A stretch of DNA of 64,000 nucleotides from Acanthochlamys bracteata (Eukaryota; Streptophyta; Magnoliopsida; Pandanales; Velloziaceae): the NCBI GenBank assembly GCA_019914995.1, contig CM034140.1, positions 496,001 through 560,000 on the forward strand, read 5' to 3'. Under the pieces are notes generated by a model. It was not told where the DNA came from. It saw nothing but the letters and a program-made list of their open reading frames with translations, and did not search any database. Below, piece by piece: positions 1 through 12,174 of the stretch. The position numbers and the translations under genes are program-made. Position 1 is the stretch's first letter. Each line of letters begins with the position of its first letter.

Positions 1-3000
1 ACACTCGAGGGACTATACTATTCTCATTATTGTTTGTAAATTATCGGCTTTGACACCCGATTATTGATTTAAATTATTTTTTCTTTTTATTGAGGTGTAT
101 TACTGCAGGTAGCGGTTGTATAAATTGTTAAATCTTTCTTGTGTTTTGTTTTTCGTGTTGTTGAACGGATTTGTAATAGTATTTTGTGGTTAAATTGTTA
201 GGTTACTCTCCTTGAATTTTTAAGCGGAGTTTTGTCAAAATTTTCTAAAAGTTTGAATTGTGATGTTTTGAGTCGATTTTGTATTAGGCTTACTGGACTG
301 GGCTGAGCTTGGATTCTACTTAGGCTTGGTTTAGTCTAGTACCGGTCATGGCTCAGGTTGGGTCGGAACAGTTACGTTCCGCGAAACACATGCACAGAGC
401 TAGTTTTCTCTCTTCTACTCCGGTTTCTCGCGCGATTCAAAATTTCTTCCCTTTCCCGCACTATAGATCTCATTCGCCTTCGTCGATGGTTTCTCGAAAT
501 TCAGATAAAATAAAATTTTGCTTATATGTTAAATCACTGGCAGGTCAGGATTGAGGAGATTGTTGTCGGAAGTCTCGATCAAATCTTTTGTCGTTGACAA
601 AGAAGATAAAATTCCCAAATCCAGATCTCCTCGATTTCATTTTTAACTCATTTCAGTTGTGTTGATTATCTGTAGATGGAAGAGAGTTCGATCTGTTCAA
701 TGATTAATCCAGTAAAGTTATCGAAATCTCTTTAAGAGCGATACATAATTCCAGTTGGATTGGCCAAATAAATTTTTTCCAAAAATGTTAATTTAACTGC
801 GAATTTTTGTTATTGGTACAACCAAAAAAAAAAAAAAAAGTAAAGAAAAGGAAGGAAGTCTTTTGTTGACAGTGGAATCAAAGTCTTAAAGAGAGGGGTA
901 TATTCCATAGTATTAATTACAGCACATGCGAAACAGAAGTCACCGAGACTCCTTTTATGTTTGAGATTATTTTTCTAAGCAGGGCAGGATATGTTTCAGA
1001 TTATTTTGACAGTGAAGGAAGGGGGTGGCACAACATTTTTTGAGCTTTTTATCCTTTACGGAGGTGGTTCAAAATCCCCAGATAATGATCCTATGTGGAA
1101 GAGTTAACTATATTTATATTCTTACTTTTGACATAATTGTGGAGTTTTGAACTTCTATTCGGCCATAAAATTGAAGAAAAAAAAAAGAGAAAAAAAATCA
1201 CATTATTGTTAAGCTTGATCAAAATGTTGATCTAAGTTATATTCTTCATTTGATTGAGTAAAATCTCGTCAACGTATTTTTAGTAGATAATTCTTCATTT
1301 TAAATGGTTGATATCGAAGTTGAAGCTTTTTACGCACAAATTCGTTCATATTTATAAAGCCGTTAATTAAGATGGGATCTCTTTAATTTTTATTGTAATT
1401 ATTAAAATTATTAAAATTTGAGATATGATTGTATATCTTTAGTTTTAATTAGATAAAATTTTATTTATTTTTATTATTGTGATAGTATAAATTTGTGGGC
1501 TGCCATAATTTATATTCTCCACATTGATGAGTATTTTCACGTAAACTAGTGTTTGTGATTGCGGTGATTTTTTTGTACAAGTAGAATTTTAGTATAATTT
1601 TTTTCTAGTATTGTTCCATTTTTTTATCTAAAGTATAATAAAAATAAATAATAAAAATATCTTACTACATAAAATTTTTTTATACTTTTCAAATTTTTAA
1701 ATAAAATATTTAAATATTTATAAAAGATACATTAAAAAATATGAACTGAAAATGGAATACCAAATGTCTACAAAGCCATTTTCAGCTCCGGTGAGTCGCT
1801 TAATGTTGGGTATGTGAAGCCACTCTGCATATATTAAATTCATTACAACGTCAAGGTACAAAACACATACACAGAAATTTAAATTGTAGCTCTGAAGACT
1901 GAAGTTGATTCGGGCTGGGCTCAACCCGACAAGCAGAAATTTCCAGCTGGGTCAATCACTATAGGGACCTGGCAATTACCAATTCAGAATCTTCACATCC
2001 CTGAATTCATCACCTACATAAGCTTGGAAGCAGCTGAACCACATACATTCGATGTGTAAGGCTATGTTCTTTTAAGCTGGTTTGTAAATAAGTTGTTAGA
2101 AATTGAGTCAATATAAATAGTATTATTAAAAATGAATTAATTTTCACATTTTTTTAAGAAAAAATGAGTTGTAAGTGAATTTAATTTTTGTATTCTTTTG
2201 TAAGAAGAAATGAGTCGGAATGATTTTTTGTGTTTTTTCTGTAGCTGAAAATGAGTTGTAAGAGTGAAAAAATATATATTCTAAGTCAGACTGGACACGT
2301 AACTGCCTTGCAAGAACAAAGACATGGTGCTGCCGATGTTGTAGTTTAATCAGCTCGTTATCTCATGACATTAAAGGGAAAGGTAAAATAAATTGATAGT
2401 GAAAACTATCTCTTTAGATCGAATTGGATATTACTATCGAGTCTATAACCATAGTAAGCACTAATATATCATATTGGAAACTGTCAGGTCGGGAAGATGC
2501 TTTATGGCGAGTTGTCGACTGGATTAATGCTGTTACCATTCTGCTTAGTCAAATGTAAGGATGTCGCATTGTTCATTGTATACGAGTGTGTTTGTTATTT
2601 TCAAATTTTTATAGAACTATAATTTGACATAGCAGTATAAAGTGGTGTAAGAATTTGATGTTTCACATTCGTTCTTGCATTGCAGTTTGAATACATCTTT
2701 GCTGATGCCTGCTGATGGCGTGCAGTCGTCCAAAGGCAACTACTAAACACAGGCCCTCTGTCTGTGCATCAGAGTCACAGTGGCAGATGAGTTAGCAGAT
2801 CAATCAAGCTATCTCTGGTACCCGGAAAAAGTTGCAGCTTCAGGGGATCTATTTGTAAGATGTACAAGACTTGCGTGATGCTGTTTTGCATCTCAAAGAA
2901 CAACCGCTTGACTACTTTTCCTGGACGAATAAAAATTCTCCAATTTAACATCTTTCAAGTGCCTACAGTGCCCATAGTTTGCCACTAGTTCTTTTTTTTT

Positions 3001-3600
3001 ATCTCTAGTAAAGTTTTGTTATATCTTTCCATTATGAGTGTGTTTGGAATTGCACTTTAAACGCTGCTTTTTAATTTTTTTTTTTTCATATTTTTTAATA
3101 CATATTTTATAAATATTTAAAAATTTAGATAATATAAAAAAATTTAAGTAATTAAATTTTTTTATTACATATTTTTATTATTTTTTTAAAAATAAAATAA
3201 ATAAAATATATTTTAAAAAAAACTAAAAATATCTTTATTTTAAAAAATTTCTATTTTATAAACAATTAGAAACGCACACTGAATTAGGTGAAAGATACAG
3301 AAGGCGTCCTGCTTCTCTCCATATGAGTAATTCAAAGCAGATTCTCTACCTAACGTTTTGAACGATGTCGTCAATATTGATTGCTCTCTATTTGAAAATT
3401 TGCATCAAAACAGTGTACCCATCAATCTCTTAATTATTATTTTTTTCCCTGAGAATCTCAAGCCATCCTTGCTTTTTAGTACGTTGTTATCCAAAGCAGG
3501 CCCAATTGATCACATGCGTCTGCGTGCAATACAATACGTCCATTGTCTTTTTTGTCTTTCTAATACAGGGGGAAGGAACTCAAAACAAACACCAACTTGG
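1..3600. other. Intergenic region, no supported gene
   Basis: I find no convincing gene here. The stretch is AT-rich with poly-A and poly-T runs. An open frame without an ATG at 1883-2059 (58 codons, ending TAA) and scattered moderately GC-rich pieces up to about 2960 look like exon remnants or untranslated transcript, but I recognise no family. An AT-rich MITE-like element occupies about 3038-3279. Confidence 0.5.
3038..3279. repeat. AT-rich MITE-like element, copy 1
   Basis: The left end reads GTGTGTTTGG with AAACGC shortly after, and the right end has GAAACGCACAC, so the ends are roughly inverted. The core is almost pure A/T and partly self-complementary (long T runs on the left, A runs on the right). 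Similar blocks recur near 19928, 34661, 35581 and 37182. The family is my inference; no clear target duplication is visible. Confidence 0.4.
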
Positions 3601-3620
3601 ACTTCAATGCAAGGCTTTGC

Positions 3621-3628
3621 TTATATAT
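3621..3628 (+). promoter_or_regulatory. Probable TATA box of the GDSL lipase gene
   Basis: A TTATATAT motif lies about 65 bases before the start codon at 3690, a usual distance for a plant gene with a short leader. This rests on motif and spacing only. Confidence 0.4.
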
Positions 3629-3689
3629 CTACGTGCTCTACTGCTTCACTAAGGAAAACAAGGGACCAAGAGAATAGTTTTGTTCTACA

Positions 3690-5611
3690 ATGGCGAGCTC
3701 TTCTTCTCATCTACTAGTATTATGTTTAGCTTTGTTGGTTTTCTTTCCTGCTGTTGTTTTGAGTCAGGCAACGAGGCCGGGTTGCTACAGAGCGTTCTTC
3801 AGTTTCGGAGATTCGCTTGCTGACAGTGGCAACATTTTGGTCACTGAGCCTAAGAACCATGTTGGTCAGCCGCCGTATGGTGTTAACTTCTTCCGCCGGC
3901 CCACCGGCCGCTACTCTGACGGCCGCATTGTTCTTGATTTCGTCGGTAAGACCATGAGCATTTTTCACAGCTAGTTTTGAACTATTTTTGATAGATTTTT
4001 GTGTGGATTATCATACAGTGAAAAAAGATTCAGTTTTTTGATAGATTTGTATATAGCTGTCTTGTTTTTCGCTTACATTTGCTGATAAAACTAGTTTGCA
4101 GCTTGCTTGATAATTTTTGTGGAACGTTGAAGGATGAAGATGAGTTTTTGTCGGTGTGAAGCGATAGATTACCTTATCAAGCTACGCAAGTGCTAAGATT
4201 TATACATATTTGTGACGTGAGATTTGTTTCTTGGGTGCAGCGGAAGCTGTGGGATTGCCGTTGTTGCCACCCTTCTTTGCTGGATCTAAGGCGGGAAACG
4301 GGTTCAAGCAAGGTGCTAACTTTGCAGTATCAGGAGCAACAGCGCTGGACAACAGCTTCTTCAGGGCACAGGGTTTAAGAGTTTCCTGGACCAACATTTC
4401 TCTCAGCGTCCAACTCAATTCGTTCCAGCGGCTTCTCCCTTCACTCTGCTCTGGCCAAGCAGGTAGCACCATTCAATGTTTAATTACCTATATTCATTTG
4501 CAAAATTGGTTTTGCTTCTAATATCATTGACATCGCTAAGATTGCCGTAACCTGATGGAGAGATCACTCTTCTTTGTTGGAGAGTTTGGAGGAAACGACT
4601 ACGGTAAATTCTTGTTCCAGGGAAAGTCGGTGACTCAGACCAGATCAATTGTTCCACAAGTTGTGGAAACCATTGGTTCTGCCATCAATGTAAGCCTGAT
4701 ATCTAAAACCTTTACAGACTTACAATTACAGTACCATAATTTCTTAGCAGAAAACACCAAATGTTTTTCTTTACACTGTTTTTCTTGTTTTTTATTTTGC
4801 TAGACTTTGATAAAACTTGGGGCAAAGACAATGGTAGTTCCAAGTACACTGCCAATTGGCTGTGATCCTGCTTATCTAACCCAGTTTCGCAGTTCGAACA
4901 AAAATCAGTACGACCCAAAGGGTTGCCTCAAGTGGCTAAATGAGTTTGCAAAATACCACCGGGACCAGCTGCGCAGCAAGGTGCAGCAACTCCAAGCAGC
5001 AAATCGGGGCACCACTATTATATTTGCCAATTATTATGAGGCTTCTATGAGTATCTTCAATGCCCCGCAGAAAAATGGTGAACATATTCTTCAAGTTTGC
5101 AATTAAAGTAATTAGGATCTCATAGACTGAAACAATTAAGAAAATTAAAAAATTATCTTCATGCCGTAGGTCCCGTTGACAGAGTGAAGTGAGTTGCAGA
5201 ACACTGATAAAAAAAAGATGTTAATCCTAGTTTTCTGTTTCGACTATGAAATAAACGACAATAGATAGCCGGCTGATTGAGATTGTTAGTGTCTCGTAGC
5301 TAAATGATGCAATTGTTTTCGGTTCCCCTAAGGAAAAAGGGCAATGAAATGAATCTGACTCTTGTATGTTTGAAACTGCAGGATTCATCAATACACCACT
5401 TGTAACTTGCTGTGGAGCCGGAGGGGGGCAGTATAACTACATCCCTGGCTCTGACTGCGGAAATCCTGCTGCCACGGCTTGCCCTAATCCTTCCAAGTAC
5501 GTGTGGTGGGATGGGTGGCATCCTACTGAGGCCGTTTCCAAGATCATCGCCAATGGCATACTACAGGGACCGTATGCTAAGCCTGCCATCCTCAACTCAT
5601 GCCCCCGCTGA
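3690..5611 (+). CDS. GDSL esterase/lipase, secreted
   Basis: Five exons (3690-3945, 4241-4462, 4541-4689, 4804-5077, 5382-5611) join in frame to 376 residues, the usual size of plant GDSL-type SGNH hydrolases. Residues 1-25 form a signal peptide, so the product is probably secreted. Block I is FFSFGDSLADSGN with nucleophile Ser42. The block II glycine is in NFAVSGATA (about residue 117). Block III is GGND with Asn178. Block V is WDGWH with Asp344 and His347. All catalytic residues are therefore present. The family hydrolyses ester bonds of lipids, acylated sugars or phenolic esters; the substrate cannot be read from sequence. Closest in style to the Arabidopsis At1g28580-28670 group, from memory. 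A decayed relative lies about 0.5 kb downstream. Confidence 0.93.
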
Positions 5612-6134
5612 TTTACATAATCTATATGTACTGGTGTAGATTAATTAGTTCGTGGTTGAATGCTGTGATACTCATGTTAGAGAAAAGTTTCTGTATTGTT
5701 AGCCTTCTGGTTTATGAGATAACATTCTTGTATGCTTCTTAAATTTGTTGCGACTCACAATCTTCTTTCTATTTATTCAAATATTCATAACAGCGGTGTT
5801 TTCTGGTTTTTTGGCAAACAATTATTGTATGCTAATCATACTTCTCATTATGCACCGCGTAATCAGCTGCGGTTGTTGGCTTGCCGGAACCGATTAACAG
5901 CTGAAAAACACGTTTCATATTCCACAATTAACTATCTCATTCGAACATCTAAACTGGTTGCTTACAGCTTTTGCTGTTTTTTTCCCTTTTTTTAGCGTGA
6001 ACCAGATGCTATTACAAAAATCTTGGATTGCACTATTATCTTTTTAATTTGTTTTACCAACCAATCCATTATCTCTCTGTAGTCAAGGAACACATGTGAT
6101 GCATTTGTTTCTAATAGTTGGTTTTTCTTCTATC
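5612..6134. other. 3' flank of the GDSL gene
   Basis: This holds the presumed 3' UTR (to about 5780) and AT-rich spacer. No ORF here resembles a gene. Confidence 0.5.
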
Positions 6135-6440
6135 ATGGCAAACTACATTTCTTCTCTGCTACTGTCTCATTAGCATTGCTCATTCTTCCTGCTGTAGTGT
6201 TAGGACAGGTCTGAAAGCCTGGCTGCTTAAAAAAAATAAGACTCGTTTTCAAAATTTTTTAAAATACATTACTTCAATTTTTTAAAATACAGGTCTGAAG
6301 GGTTGCAGAGATCTTTCAAAATATGTACGGTGGGATGCATGGCATCTCACTGAAGCTGCTTAGAAGATCATCTCCAATGCCTTACTCCGAGGACCGTATG
6401 CGAATCCTCCGATCTTCAACGCTTGCCATGGAGAAACTAA
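6135..6440 (+). pseudogene. GDSL lipase relic (first and last exon only)
   Basis: Bases 6135-6228 match the signal-peptide part of exon 1 of the upstream GDSL gene (ATGGC start, then TTCCTGCTGT, CAGG and GGCTGCT in the same order) but carry in-frame stops. Bases 6301-6440 match its last exon: translated they give SKYVRWDAWHLTEA, then a TAG stop at 6361, then KIISNALLRGPYANPP. Only about 70 AT-rich bases lie between, so the middle exons are gone. It is a tandem duplicate that lost its centre and its frame. The block V Asp and His are still recognisable (WDAWH). Confidence 0.8.
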
Positions 6441-6748
6441 ATTTTCAGATTCACTTCAGTTTTTTTTAGCTCAATAAAATTCTTTGAAGTTTTATGGTTC
6501 CGGTTGTTTGTTTTTGTTGTTGTTGTGAAGCTGCTCTGATAATGTGACACATCAATTTGCAAAACCGATCTATATAATATTATAATGTGACACATTCGTA
6601 AAATTAAATTTGACAACGTCATCATATCGACGTGCTTCTGCGGACCAGTTGATCGTTGTCCGTGTTTCAATTCAGGCGGTTGTTTTTCTTTCACGCTAGA
6701 AAGATTGCTAAACAATTTATGATGGGCTGTATTTGCAAAATAGTTTTA

Positions 6749-6758
6749 CTATATAGAT
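6749..6758 (+). promoter_or_regulatory. Possible TATA box of PDIL2-1
   Basis: ACTATATAGA lies about 100 bases before the PDIL2-1 start codon. Motif and distance are the only evidence. I saw no clear ER-stress element (ERSE) beside it. Confidence 0.3.
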
Positions 6759-6853
6759 CTGCCCTTCCGTTTCAGCACAGTTTGATCGATTGCTGAAAAA
6801 TAACAAACCGTTCTGATAGATCGAAGAGGAAAAACAGAAGAAAGGGGGAAAAG

Positions 6854-9800
6854 ATGGCGAGATCGCATGTTTGTGCCTCAGTTTTAACCCTAGCTCTGTT
6901 GCTTGTTTCTTCAATCGCTGACGATGATGTTGTGGTTCTTACTGAATCGAACTTCGAGTCGCTGGTTGGCCAAGATCGTGGCGCCCTCGTTGAGTTCTAC
7001 GCGCCGTGGTAATTAGAATTGCCTGTTATTGAGATTCCCAATTGTTCTTGCTGCTTGTGGTTTTGATCTGTTCGGTTGTTGATTGATTTGTGATCTTATT
7101 AAGTAGACTAGATTTTGGATCTGCTTCTGGTGTTGGATTAGATTCGTTTTGTTTGTTTAATGAATGTATTTTTCTTTTTCTTAATTTATAAATTTTGTTG
7201 GGTTGATTGATTTTTGTAGATATTGAGACGGATATTTATGTTTAGCTGGAATAGTGCTTCAGTAGTATGAATTAACACTGCTTGGATAGATCTTCCTTTA
7301 GTTGATTGTTCTTTTTCTGGATCATGTGATTGAATCATTGTGTTCTTGAGTTAATGAGTTATTAGTTAATTATCCTTGTGTGCGATCAGAGATTGGTATG
7401 TTGGAAATTTATGTCTAGGTTTTCTATGTTACTAGCAGTGAAGCTCGATCCTCTTACAGTAAGTTGTCCTGATAGACTGACCGTTTGCAAGAATCAATAT
7501 GTTCGACATAATCCATCAATCATGATGAAATGTCTTTGAAATATTAATACCATTTGGTTGTTTCAGCTAGGATAAGGATATGTGCATTGTTAATCTTAGC
7601 TTGCTACCTGATCTGTAATTTAGAAAATTTCTTTTGTTTCTCCTGTAGATTGTTGGTATAGAGTTGTATATTAGATGCAGATCACATAAAAAATGGGATA
7701 AAATCAGTTCTTTAAGGTTTGAGGCATTTTAAGAATTAGTGGAAAATATATAATATTTTGGACGTACTGTTCAATTCAATAACTGCCTGTCTGGTTTAAG
7801 GAATACATACTGGAATACTTTGTTGTAATCTTCTATCGGTGTTCGTTCTCGCTCAATAACTGCCTGTCTGACTTGCAAGGAAGGAGCACCTTATATGTTG
7901 AGAATGCTTTTTTTTTTTTTTTTGCAGGTGTGGACATTGTAAGAAACTTGCCCCTGAATATGAAAAGCTTGGTGCAAGCTTTAAGAAGGCGAAATCTGTG
8001 TTGATCGGAAAAGTAAATAAAAATGGTCTTTCTTATAAGCTTTCTTTCTTCTATGCATTTAGACTATATCCTTTATTAGCACTGATGTGCAGTGACTTGT
8101 GGTTGGGTGATTCAAAACACCTCTATTTATGTTGCTTCTTGTTTGTAAAGGTTGACTGTGATGAGCATAAGAGCTTGTGCAGCAAGTATGGAGTAACTGG
8201 GTACCCAACAATCCAGTGGTTCCCGAAAGGATCGCTGGATGCAAAAAAGTGAGCATTATTTATATGTTTGCATGCTTAGGTTTGTAATCTGCTTGATGTG
8301 GTGTCTTACCTGTATGCTTCTGTTGTTGTAAAAAAAGGTATGAAGGTGCACGCACTGCAGAAGCACTTGTTGAATTTGTGAACACAGAAGGAGGTGAGAT
8401 ACATTAATTTTCATACCTTTTCTATGTCTATGACAGTTCTGTATGTATTGGTGAAGGCTGATACAGGCTTCCACGTTCTTTTTTAACTTCTCTTTTCTTT
8501 TCTTCCCCCACTATTTGCTAGAAAAGATCTATTTAACTTATTTTGAATCCTTTGTGCCCGTGCACTTAATTGAGTTTTATTGAAAAACGTGATGTTGTTC
8601 TATACAACCATACCAGAAGGAGGTTTTATGTTCTTATGGTTATTACTTTCTTTGTGTGGGTAACTTTTTAGAGATTTGTTTAAGCATTCTTCCTTAGAGA
8701 GGAAGTGTGAGAACTGAGAAGAATAACTAATTTGGAGATCTTGCTCAGTAAACAGGATTTTCTAGTAGGGGAATCAACTGATGGCATAAGGAAGCTTGTG
8801 TTTGTAGATAGGACAGTCAGTTAGTATAGCATAAACTTGGAGAGCCTACGTTGATGGTTTTGTCTTAATACTTGAGTTATCATTATGCATATTTGGATTT
8901 TATTGTGCCTCTGAATGGAATCTTTTGGCATCTTTCCTCTTAATTGTTAGGATTTAGCATCTTTCAGTTTTCGTCTTTTCATGCGCTCATATCTCTACAG
9001 CAGAATATGTTTATGTTGCCTAACTTATTTTTTTCAGCTGACTGGTGGAATTTGATGCAGGAACTAATGTGAAGCTAGCAACCATGCCATCTAATGTTGT
9101 TGTGTTGAGTCCGGAGAACTTTGATCAGGTTGTTCTAGACGAAAGCAAAGATGTACTCGTGGAATTTTATGCACCTTGGTGAGTTTTGAGTCTTACTTCC
9201 TTCTAAGCTTTTTTGAAAATTGTATTCTCTGGGCAGTTCTTCTTTTAGTGTCACCTAATATTCCTATTTAATTTGTAGGTGTGGCCACTGCAAGAACCTT
9301 GCTCCGGTGGGTTAGATTATCTGCGTCACTATTTCTAGGACAAACTTGCAAATTGAATGATTTCCTGGTTTTATCCTTTATGCCTTTGCTTGATATTGAC
9401 AGTACCTTTTATTGCATGCAGACCTATGAAAAGGTAGCTACTGCCTTCAGATTGGAAGAGAACGTCGTGATAGCTAATCTTGATGCTGACAAATACAAGG
9501 ACCTAGGTGAAAAGTGAGATCCCCGATTGTCAAAACTATCTACTTTTCTGCAGTGAAGTTTATAATTTCTCTTGCATATAGTTTCTCCGAATAAATTAAA
9601 TGATCATTGCGAACTAGGAAGTTATGAATTTCATTTGTGTTCTCTATAAGAACTGGAAAGTTTCACCTACTTTGATAGCAGAAGTCCATCATGAAGCTCG
9701 GAGTAGATTGATTAGCTATGTTTAATTTCATTATGTATGCTGAAATGTGTAGCTGATTCAATCTTTTTACCATAAACGCAAATCGTAGACATTATTGAAG

Positions 9801-10809
9801 ATAGAGGAAGAGTTGCTTTATCCACTTCATGAAGGGCTGTATAAGTATTTGTGGAGTTCTTCTGCTACTTGGAAAATTGCTGATGTGACCTAACCATTAT
9901 TCAAGTGTTTGTTTTTGCTTTAAAGTTTTAACGTGGATATTAAATACCTGCCCTGAATTTTAATAAGCTCTACTGTTATTTTGTCACTGACTCTTCTTGT
10001 TGAATGATATACTCAACCAGTAATTTCAATTTTTTGGATCTCCAGATATGGTGTAAGTGGGTTTCCTACATTGAAGTTCTTCCCCAAGAGCAACAAAGCT
10101 GGAGAAGATTATGAGGGTGGCCGTGACCTAGATGACTTTGTCCAATTCCTCAATGAGAAGTGTGGCACTAGCCGTGACGCAAAAGGCCAGCTCACTGCAG
10201 AAGTAAGTATATGTTACCAGTAGTTTTTTTATTTGGTAATTATATATTACCATTAGTTGATCTATCAATTTTCTTTTTTGATTTATGTAATTATTATTCT
10301 ACGTTACGGCAGGCTGGAGTATTGGCAAGTCTGAGTGATTTGGTGAAGGAATTCACAGGTGCCACGGATGATGAACAGAAGTCTATCTTATCTAGAATGG
10401 AGGAGGAAGTTAACAAGCTCCAGGGTTCCTCAGCCAAGTAATGAATTAAAAAATTTTGATTCTTTGTTTACATGATTGTGGAGGTTGCTCACATCCAGTT
10501 TTCCTCTCCAAGATTCCCAATATATGAGTAACCACTGGTGCAGGTATGGAAAGATCTACCTGAAGGCCACCAAGAACTCCATGGAGAAGGGTAAAGACTA
10601 TGCTAAGAATGAAATTGAGCGGATCAAGCGCATGTTAGAGAAGGTATGTTTTAATTATCTGTTTTCCTCCTCCATGAATTGTACTTCTGTTTGGTTTGTC
10701 AGAAGCATCAACATCTTTATTTGATCTCATCTCGCAGTCAATCAGTGCCGCCAAGTCTGATGAGTTTACCATCAAGAAGAACATCCTCTCCATCTTCACT
10801 GCTAGATAG
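6854..10809 (+). CDS. PDIL2-1: Protein disulfide isomerase-like 2-1 (ER)
   Basis: Eleven exons (6854-7008, 7928-8012, 8151-8248, 8338-8393, 9061-9178, 9279-9306, 9422-9513, 10046-10202, 10313-10437, 10544-10643, 10738-10809) join in frame to 361 residues, the length I recall for Arabidopsis PDIL2-1. An N-terminal signal peptide (about residues 1-24) is followed by two thioredoxin domains, each with an intact WCGHC centre (Cys53/Cys56 and Cys172/Cys175), and an ERp29-like C-terminal helical domain (about residues 260-361). The enzyme forms and rearranges disulfides in proteins folding in the ER; Arabidopsis mutants (une5/mee30) affect pollen-tube guidance and embryo development. The end reads IFTAR with no K/HDEL, typical of this subclass. 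Both active-site exons begin with the last base of the Trp codon, a mark of the ancestral domain duplication. Confidence 0.96.
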
Positions 10810-11390
10810 ATCCTTCTGTTTTCCTCTCAAAAGTGCAACGCTGCATAGTGCCTGCCTGAGCTTTATCATGTCTTTTCTTTGTGTTTGTTATCTGTCTTCA
10901 TTTTCTGTATTCACGTAGCGACTAGGGACAGACAGGATACTGCACGGCTGACAGATTAGTAGCGCTTCTTCAATTTTTGTAGTGAGCTTCAGCATCTTAG
11001 TCTACGTAGACTTGATAAAGTACATTGTTACAGCTTATTACATGCGTCCTACTTCTCTTCTCCGCTGTTCCAACATTTCACAAGATGGAACTATTGTGCT
11101 TAAAAACACTTGGAAGTGCTCAACTGTGATCGTGCATTGTTTACAGGAGTTTCTCTTATTGCTCCAACGAAAATGCTAAAATAAAACAGTGATAAGTTAC
11201 TTATGACGAGTTGGCGAGGTTATGAAGAAAAAAGAACTGAAGTTTTTGTTCCTTTAATATCGGGATTTCTTTAACAAAACACGCCAGTTGAATAAAATTG
11301 AAAATTTTTGGCGGAACGAAACGGTAATAAAATTAGAATTGAAGTTTTTCCTAAAACTGATTTCCTGCTAATTTAAAAGCTCTTTTCCCT
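10810..11390. other. PDIL2-1 3' UTR and spacer
   Basis: Contains the presumed 3' UTR (to about 11190) and then the promoter side of the RPA14 locus. No coding sequence is seen. Confidence 0.5.
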
Positions 11391-12174
11391 CGCTTTTTCT
11401 ATTTATTTATTCCTTCCATCTCTCTCAAATATCAATCAATTTTCTTAAACTCGAAAGAAAAAGACCAATCTCATCCGCTTAAAGCTATCATCTCGCCAGC
11501 GAAGGTATTCTTCTTCTTCTCCTCCAGTTTTTTTGTGTTGTTTTGTTCGGTTTTTTATTTCGTATTAAGCAAATGAGCAGAGTCTCCATTGTCGAAATCG
11601 ATATCCGAATTTTCTGTTAGCATTACGAGGTAGTTAAAAAGTGAATTAGGAATTTGTAGTGAGAGAGATAGTCAAAGAGATGAATAGAATTCATTCGAAA
11701 TTTCGAATTAAGGCTTTTGGTTGATTCGATTTCGCTCAACGCAGGTGGTTGTTTTGAGGATTAAAACTTCACTATGTTGTTTGATCCTTTCATTGTGGGT
11801 TGATCGACTTATAATTTCGTCTTTTTTAACTCATACTTCATTACTTAGTATTCTTTCTTAAGTAGATGTTGTTCTGTGCCAAATTATCTTTAAGTTATCT
11901 TATACTACTTGATCTGAGTTTCTGAGATTTTCAAAGGCTAAGTAGATAGAACTATAGAAGTGGTTTTCATTCAGATATTTTTAGATTAACTAGTCAGAAA
12001 CACTATTTTGCATGATTCAATGTGTTGCCATAAGTAGATTGACATCTTAATATTCTGAAATTGTTTCATCTAAGATTAATTTTGATGAGTTTTTATTGGG
12101 CATATGTGTTGATGGTCTTTGTTAGTCGTTTTGGTAGACTGATCATTATGTTCTCTGCATATGGTTTGCAGATC

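Noticed and set aside
3358..3717. 119-codon ORF overlapping the start of the GDSL gene
   Set aside because: It is out of frame with the recognised lipase exon, runs through the predicted promoter and has no domain.
10436..10443. TAA/TGA right after SSAK as the end of PDIL2-1
   Set aside because: A GT-AG intron starts two bases into that AAG codon, and the next exon continues [16 protein letters not shown], the conserved C-terminal domain.
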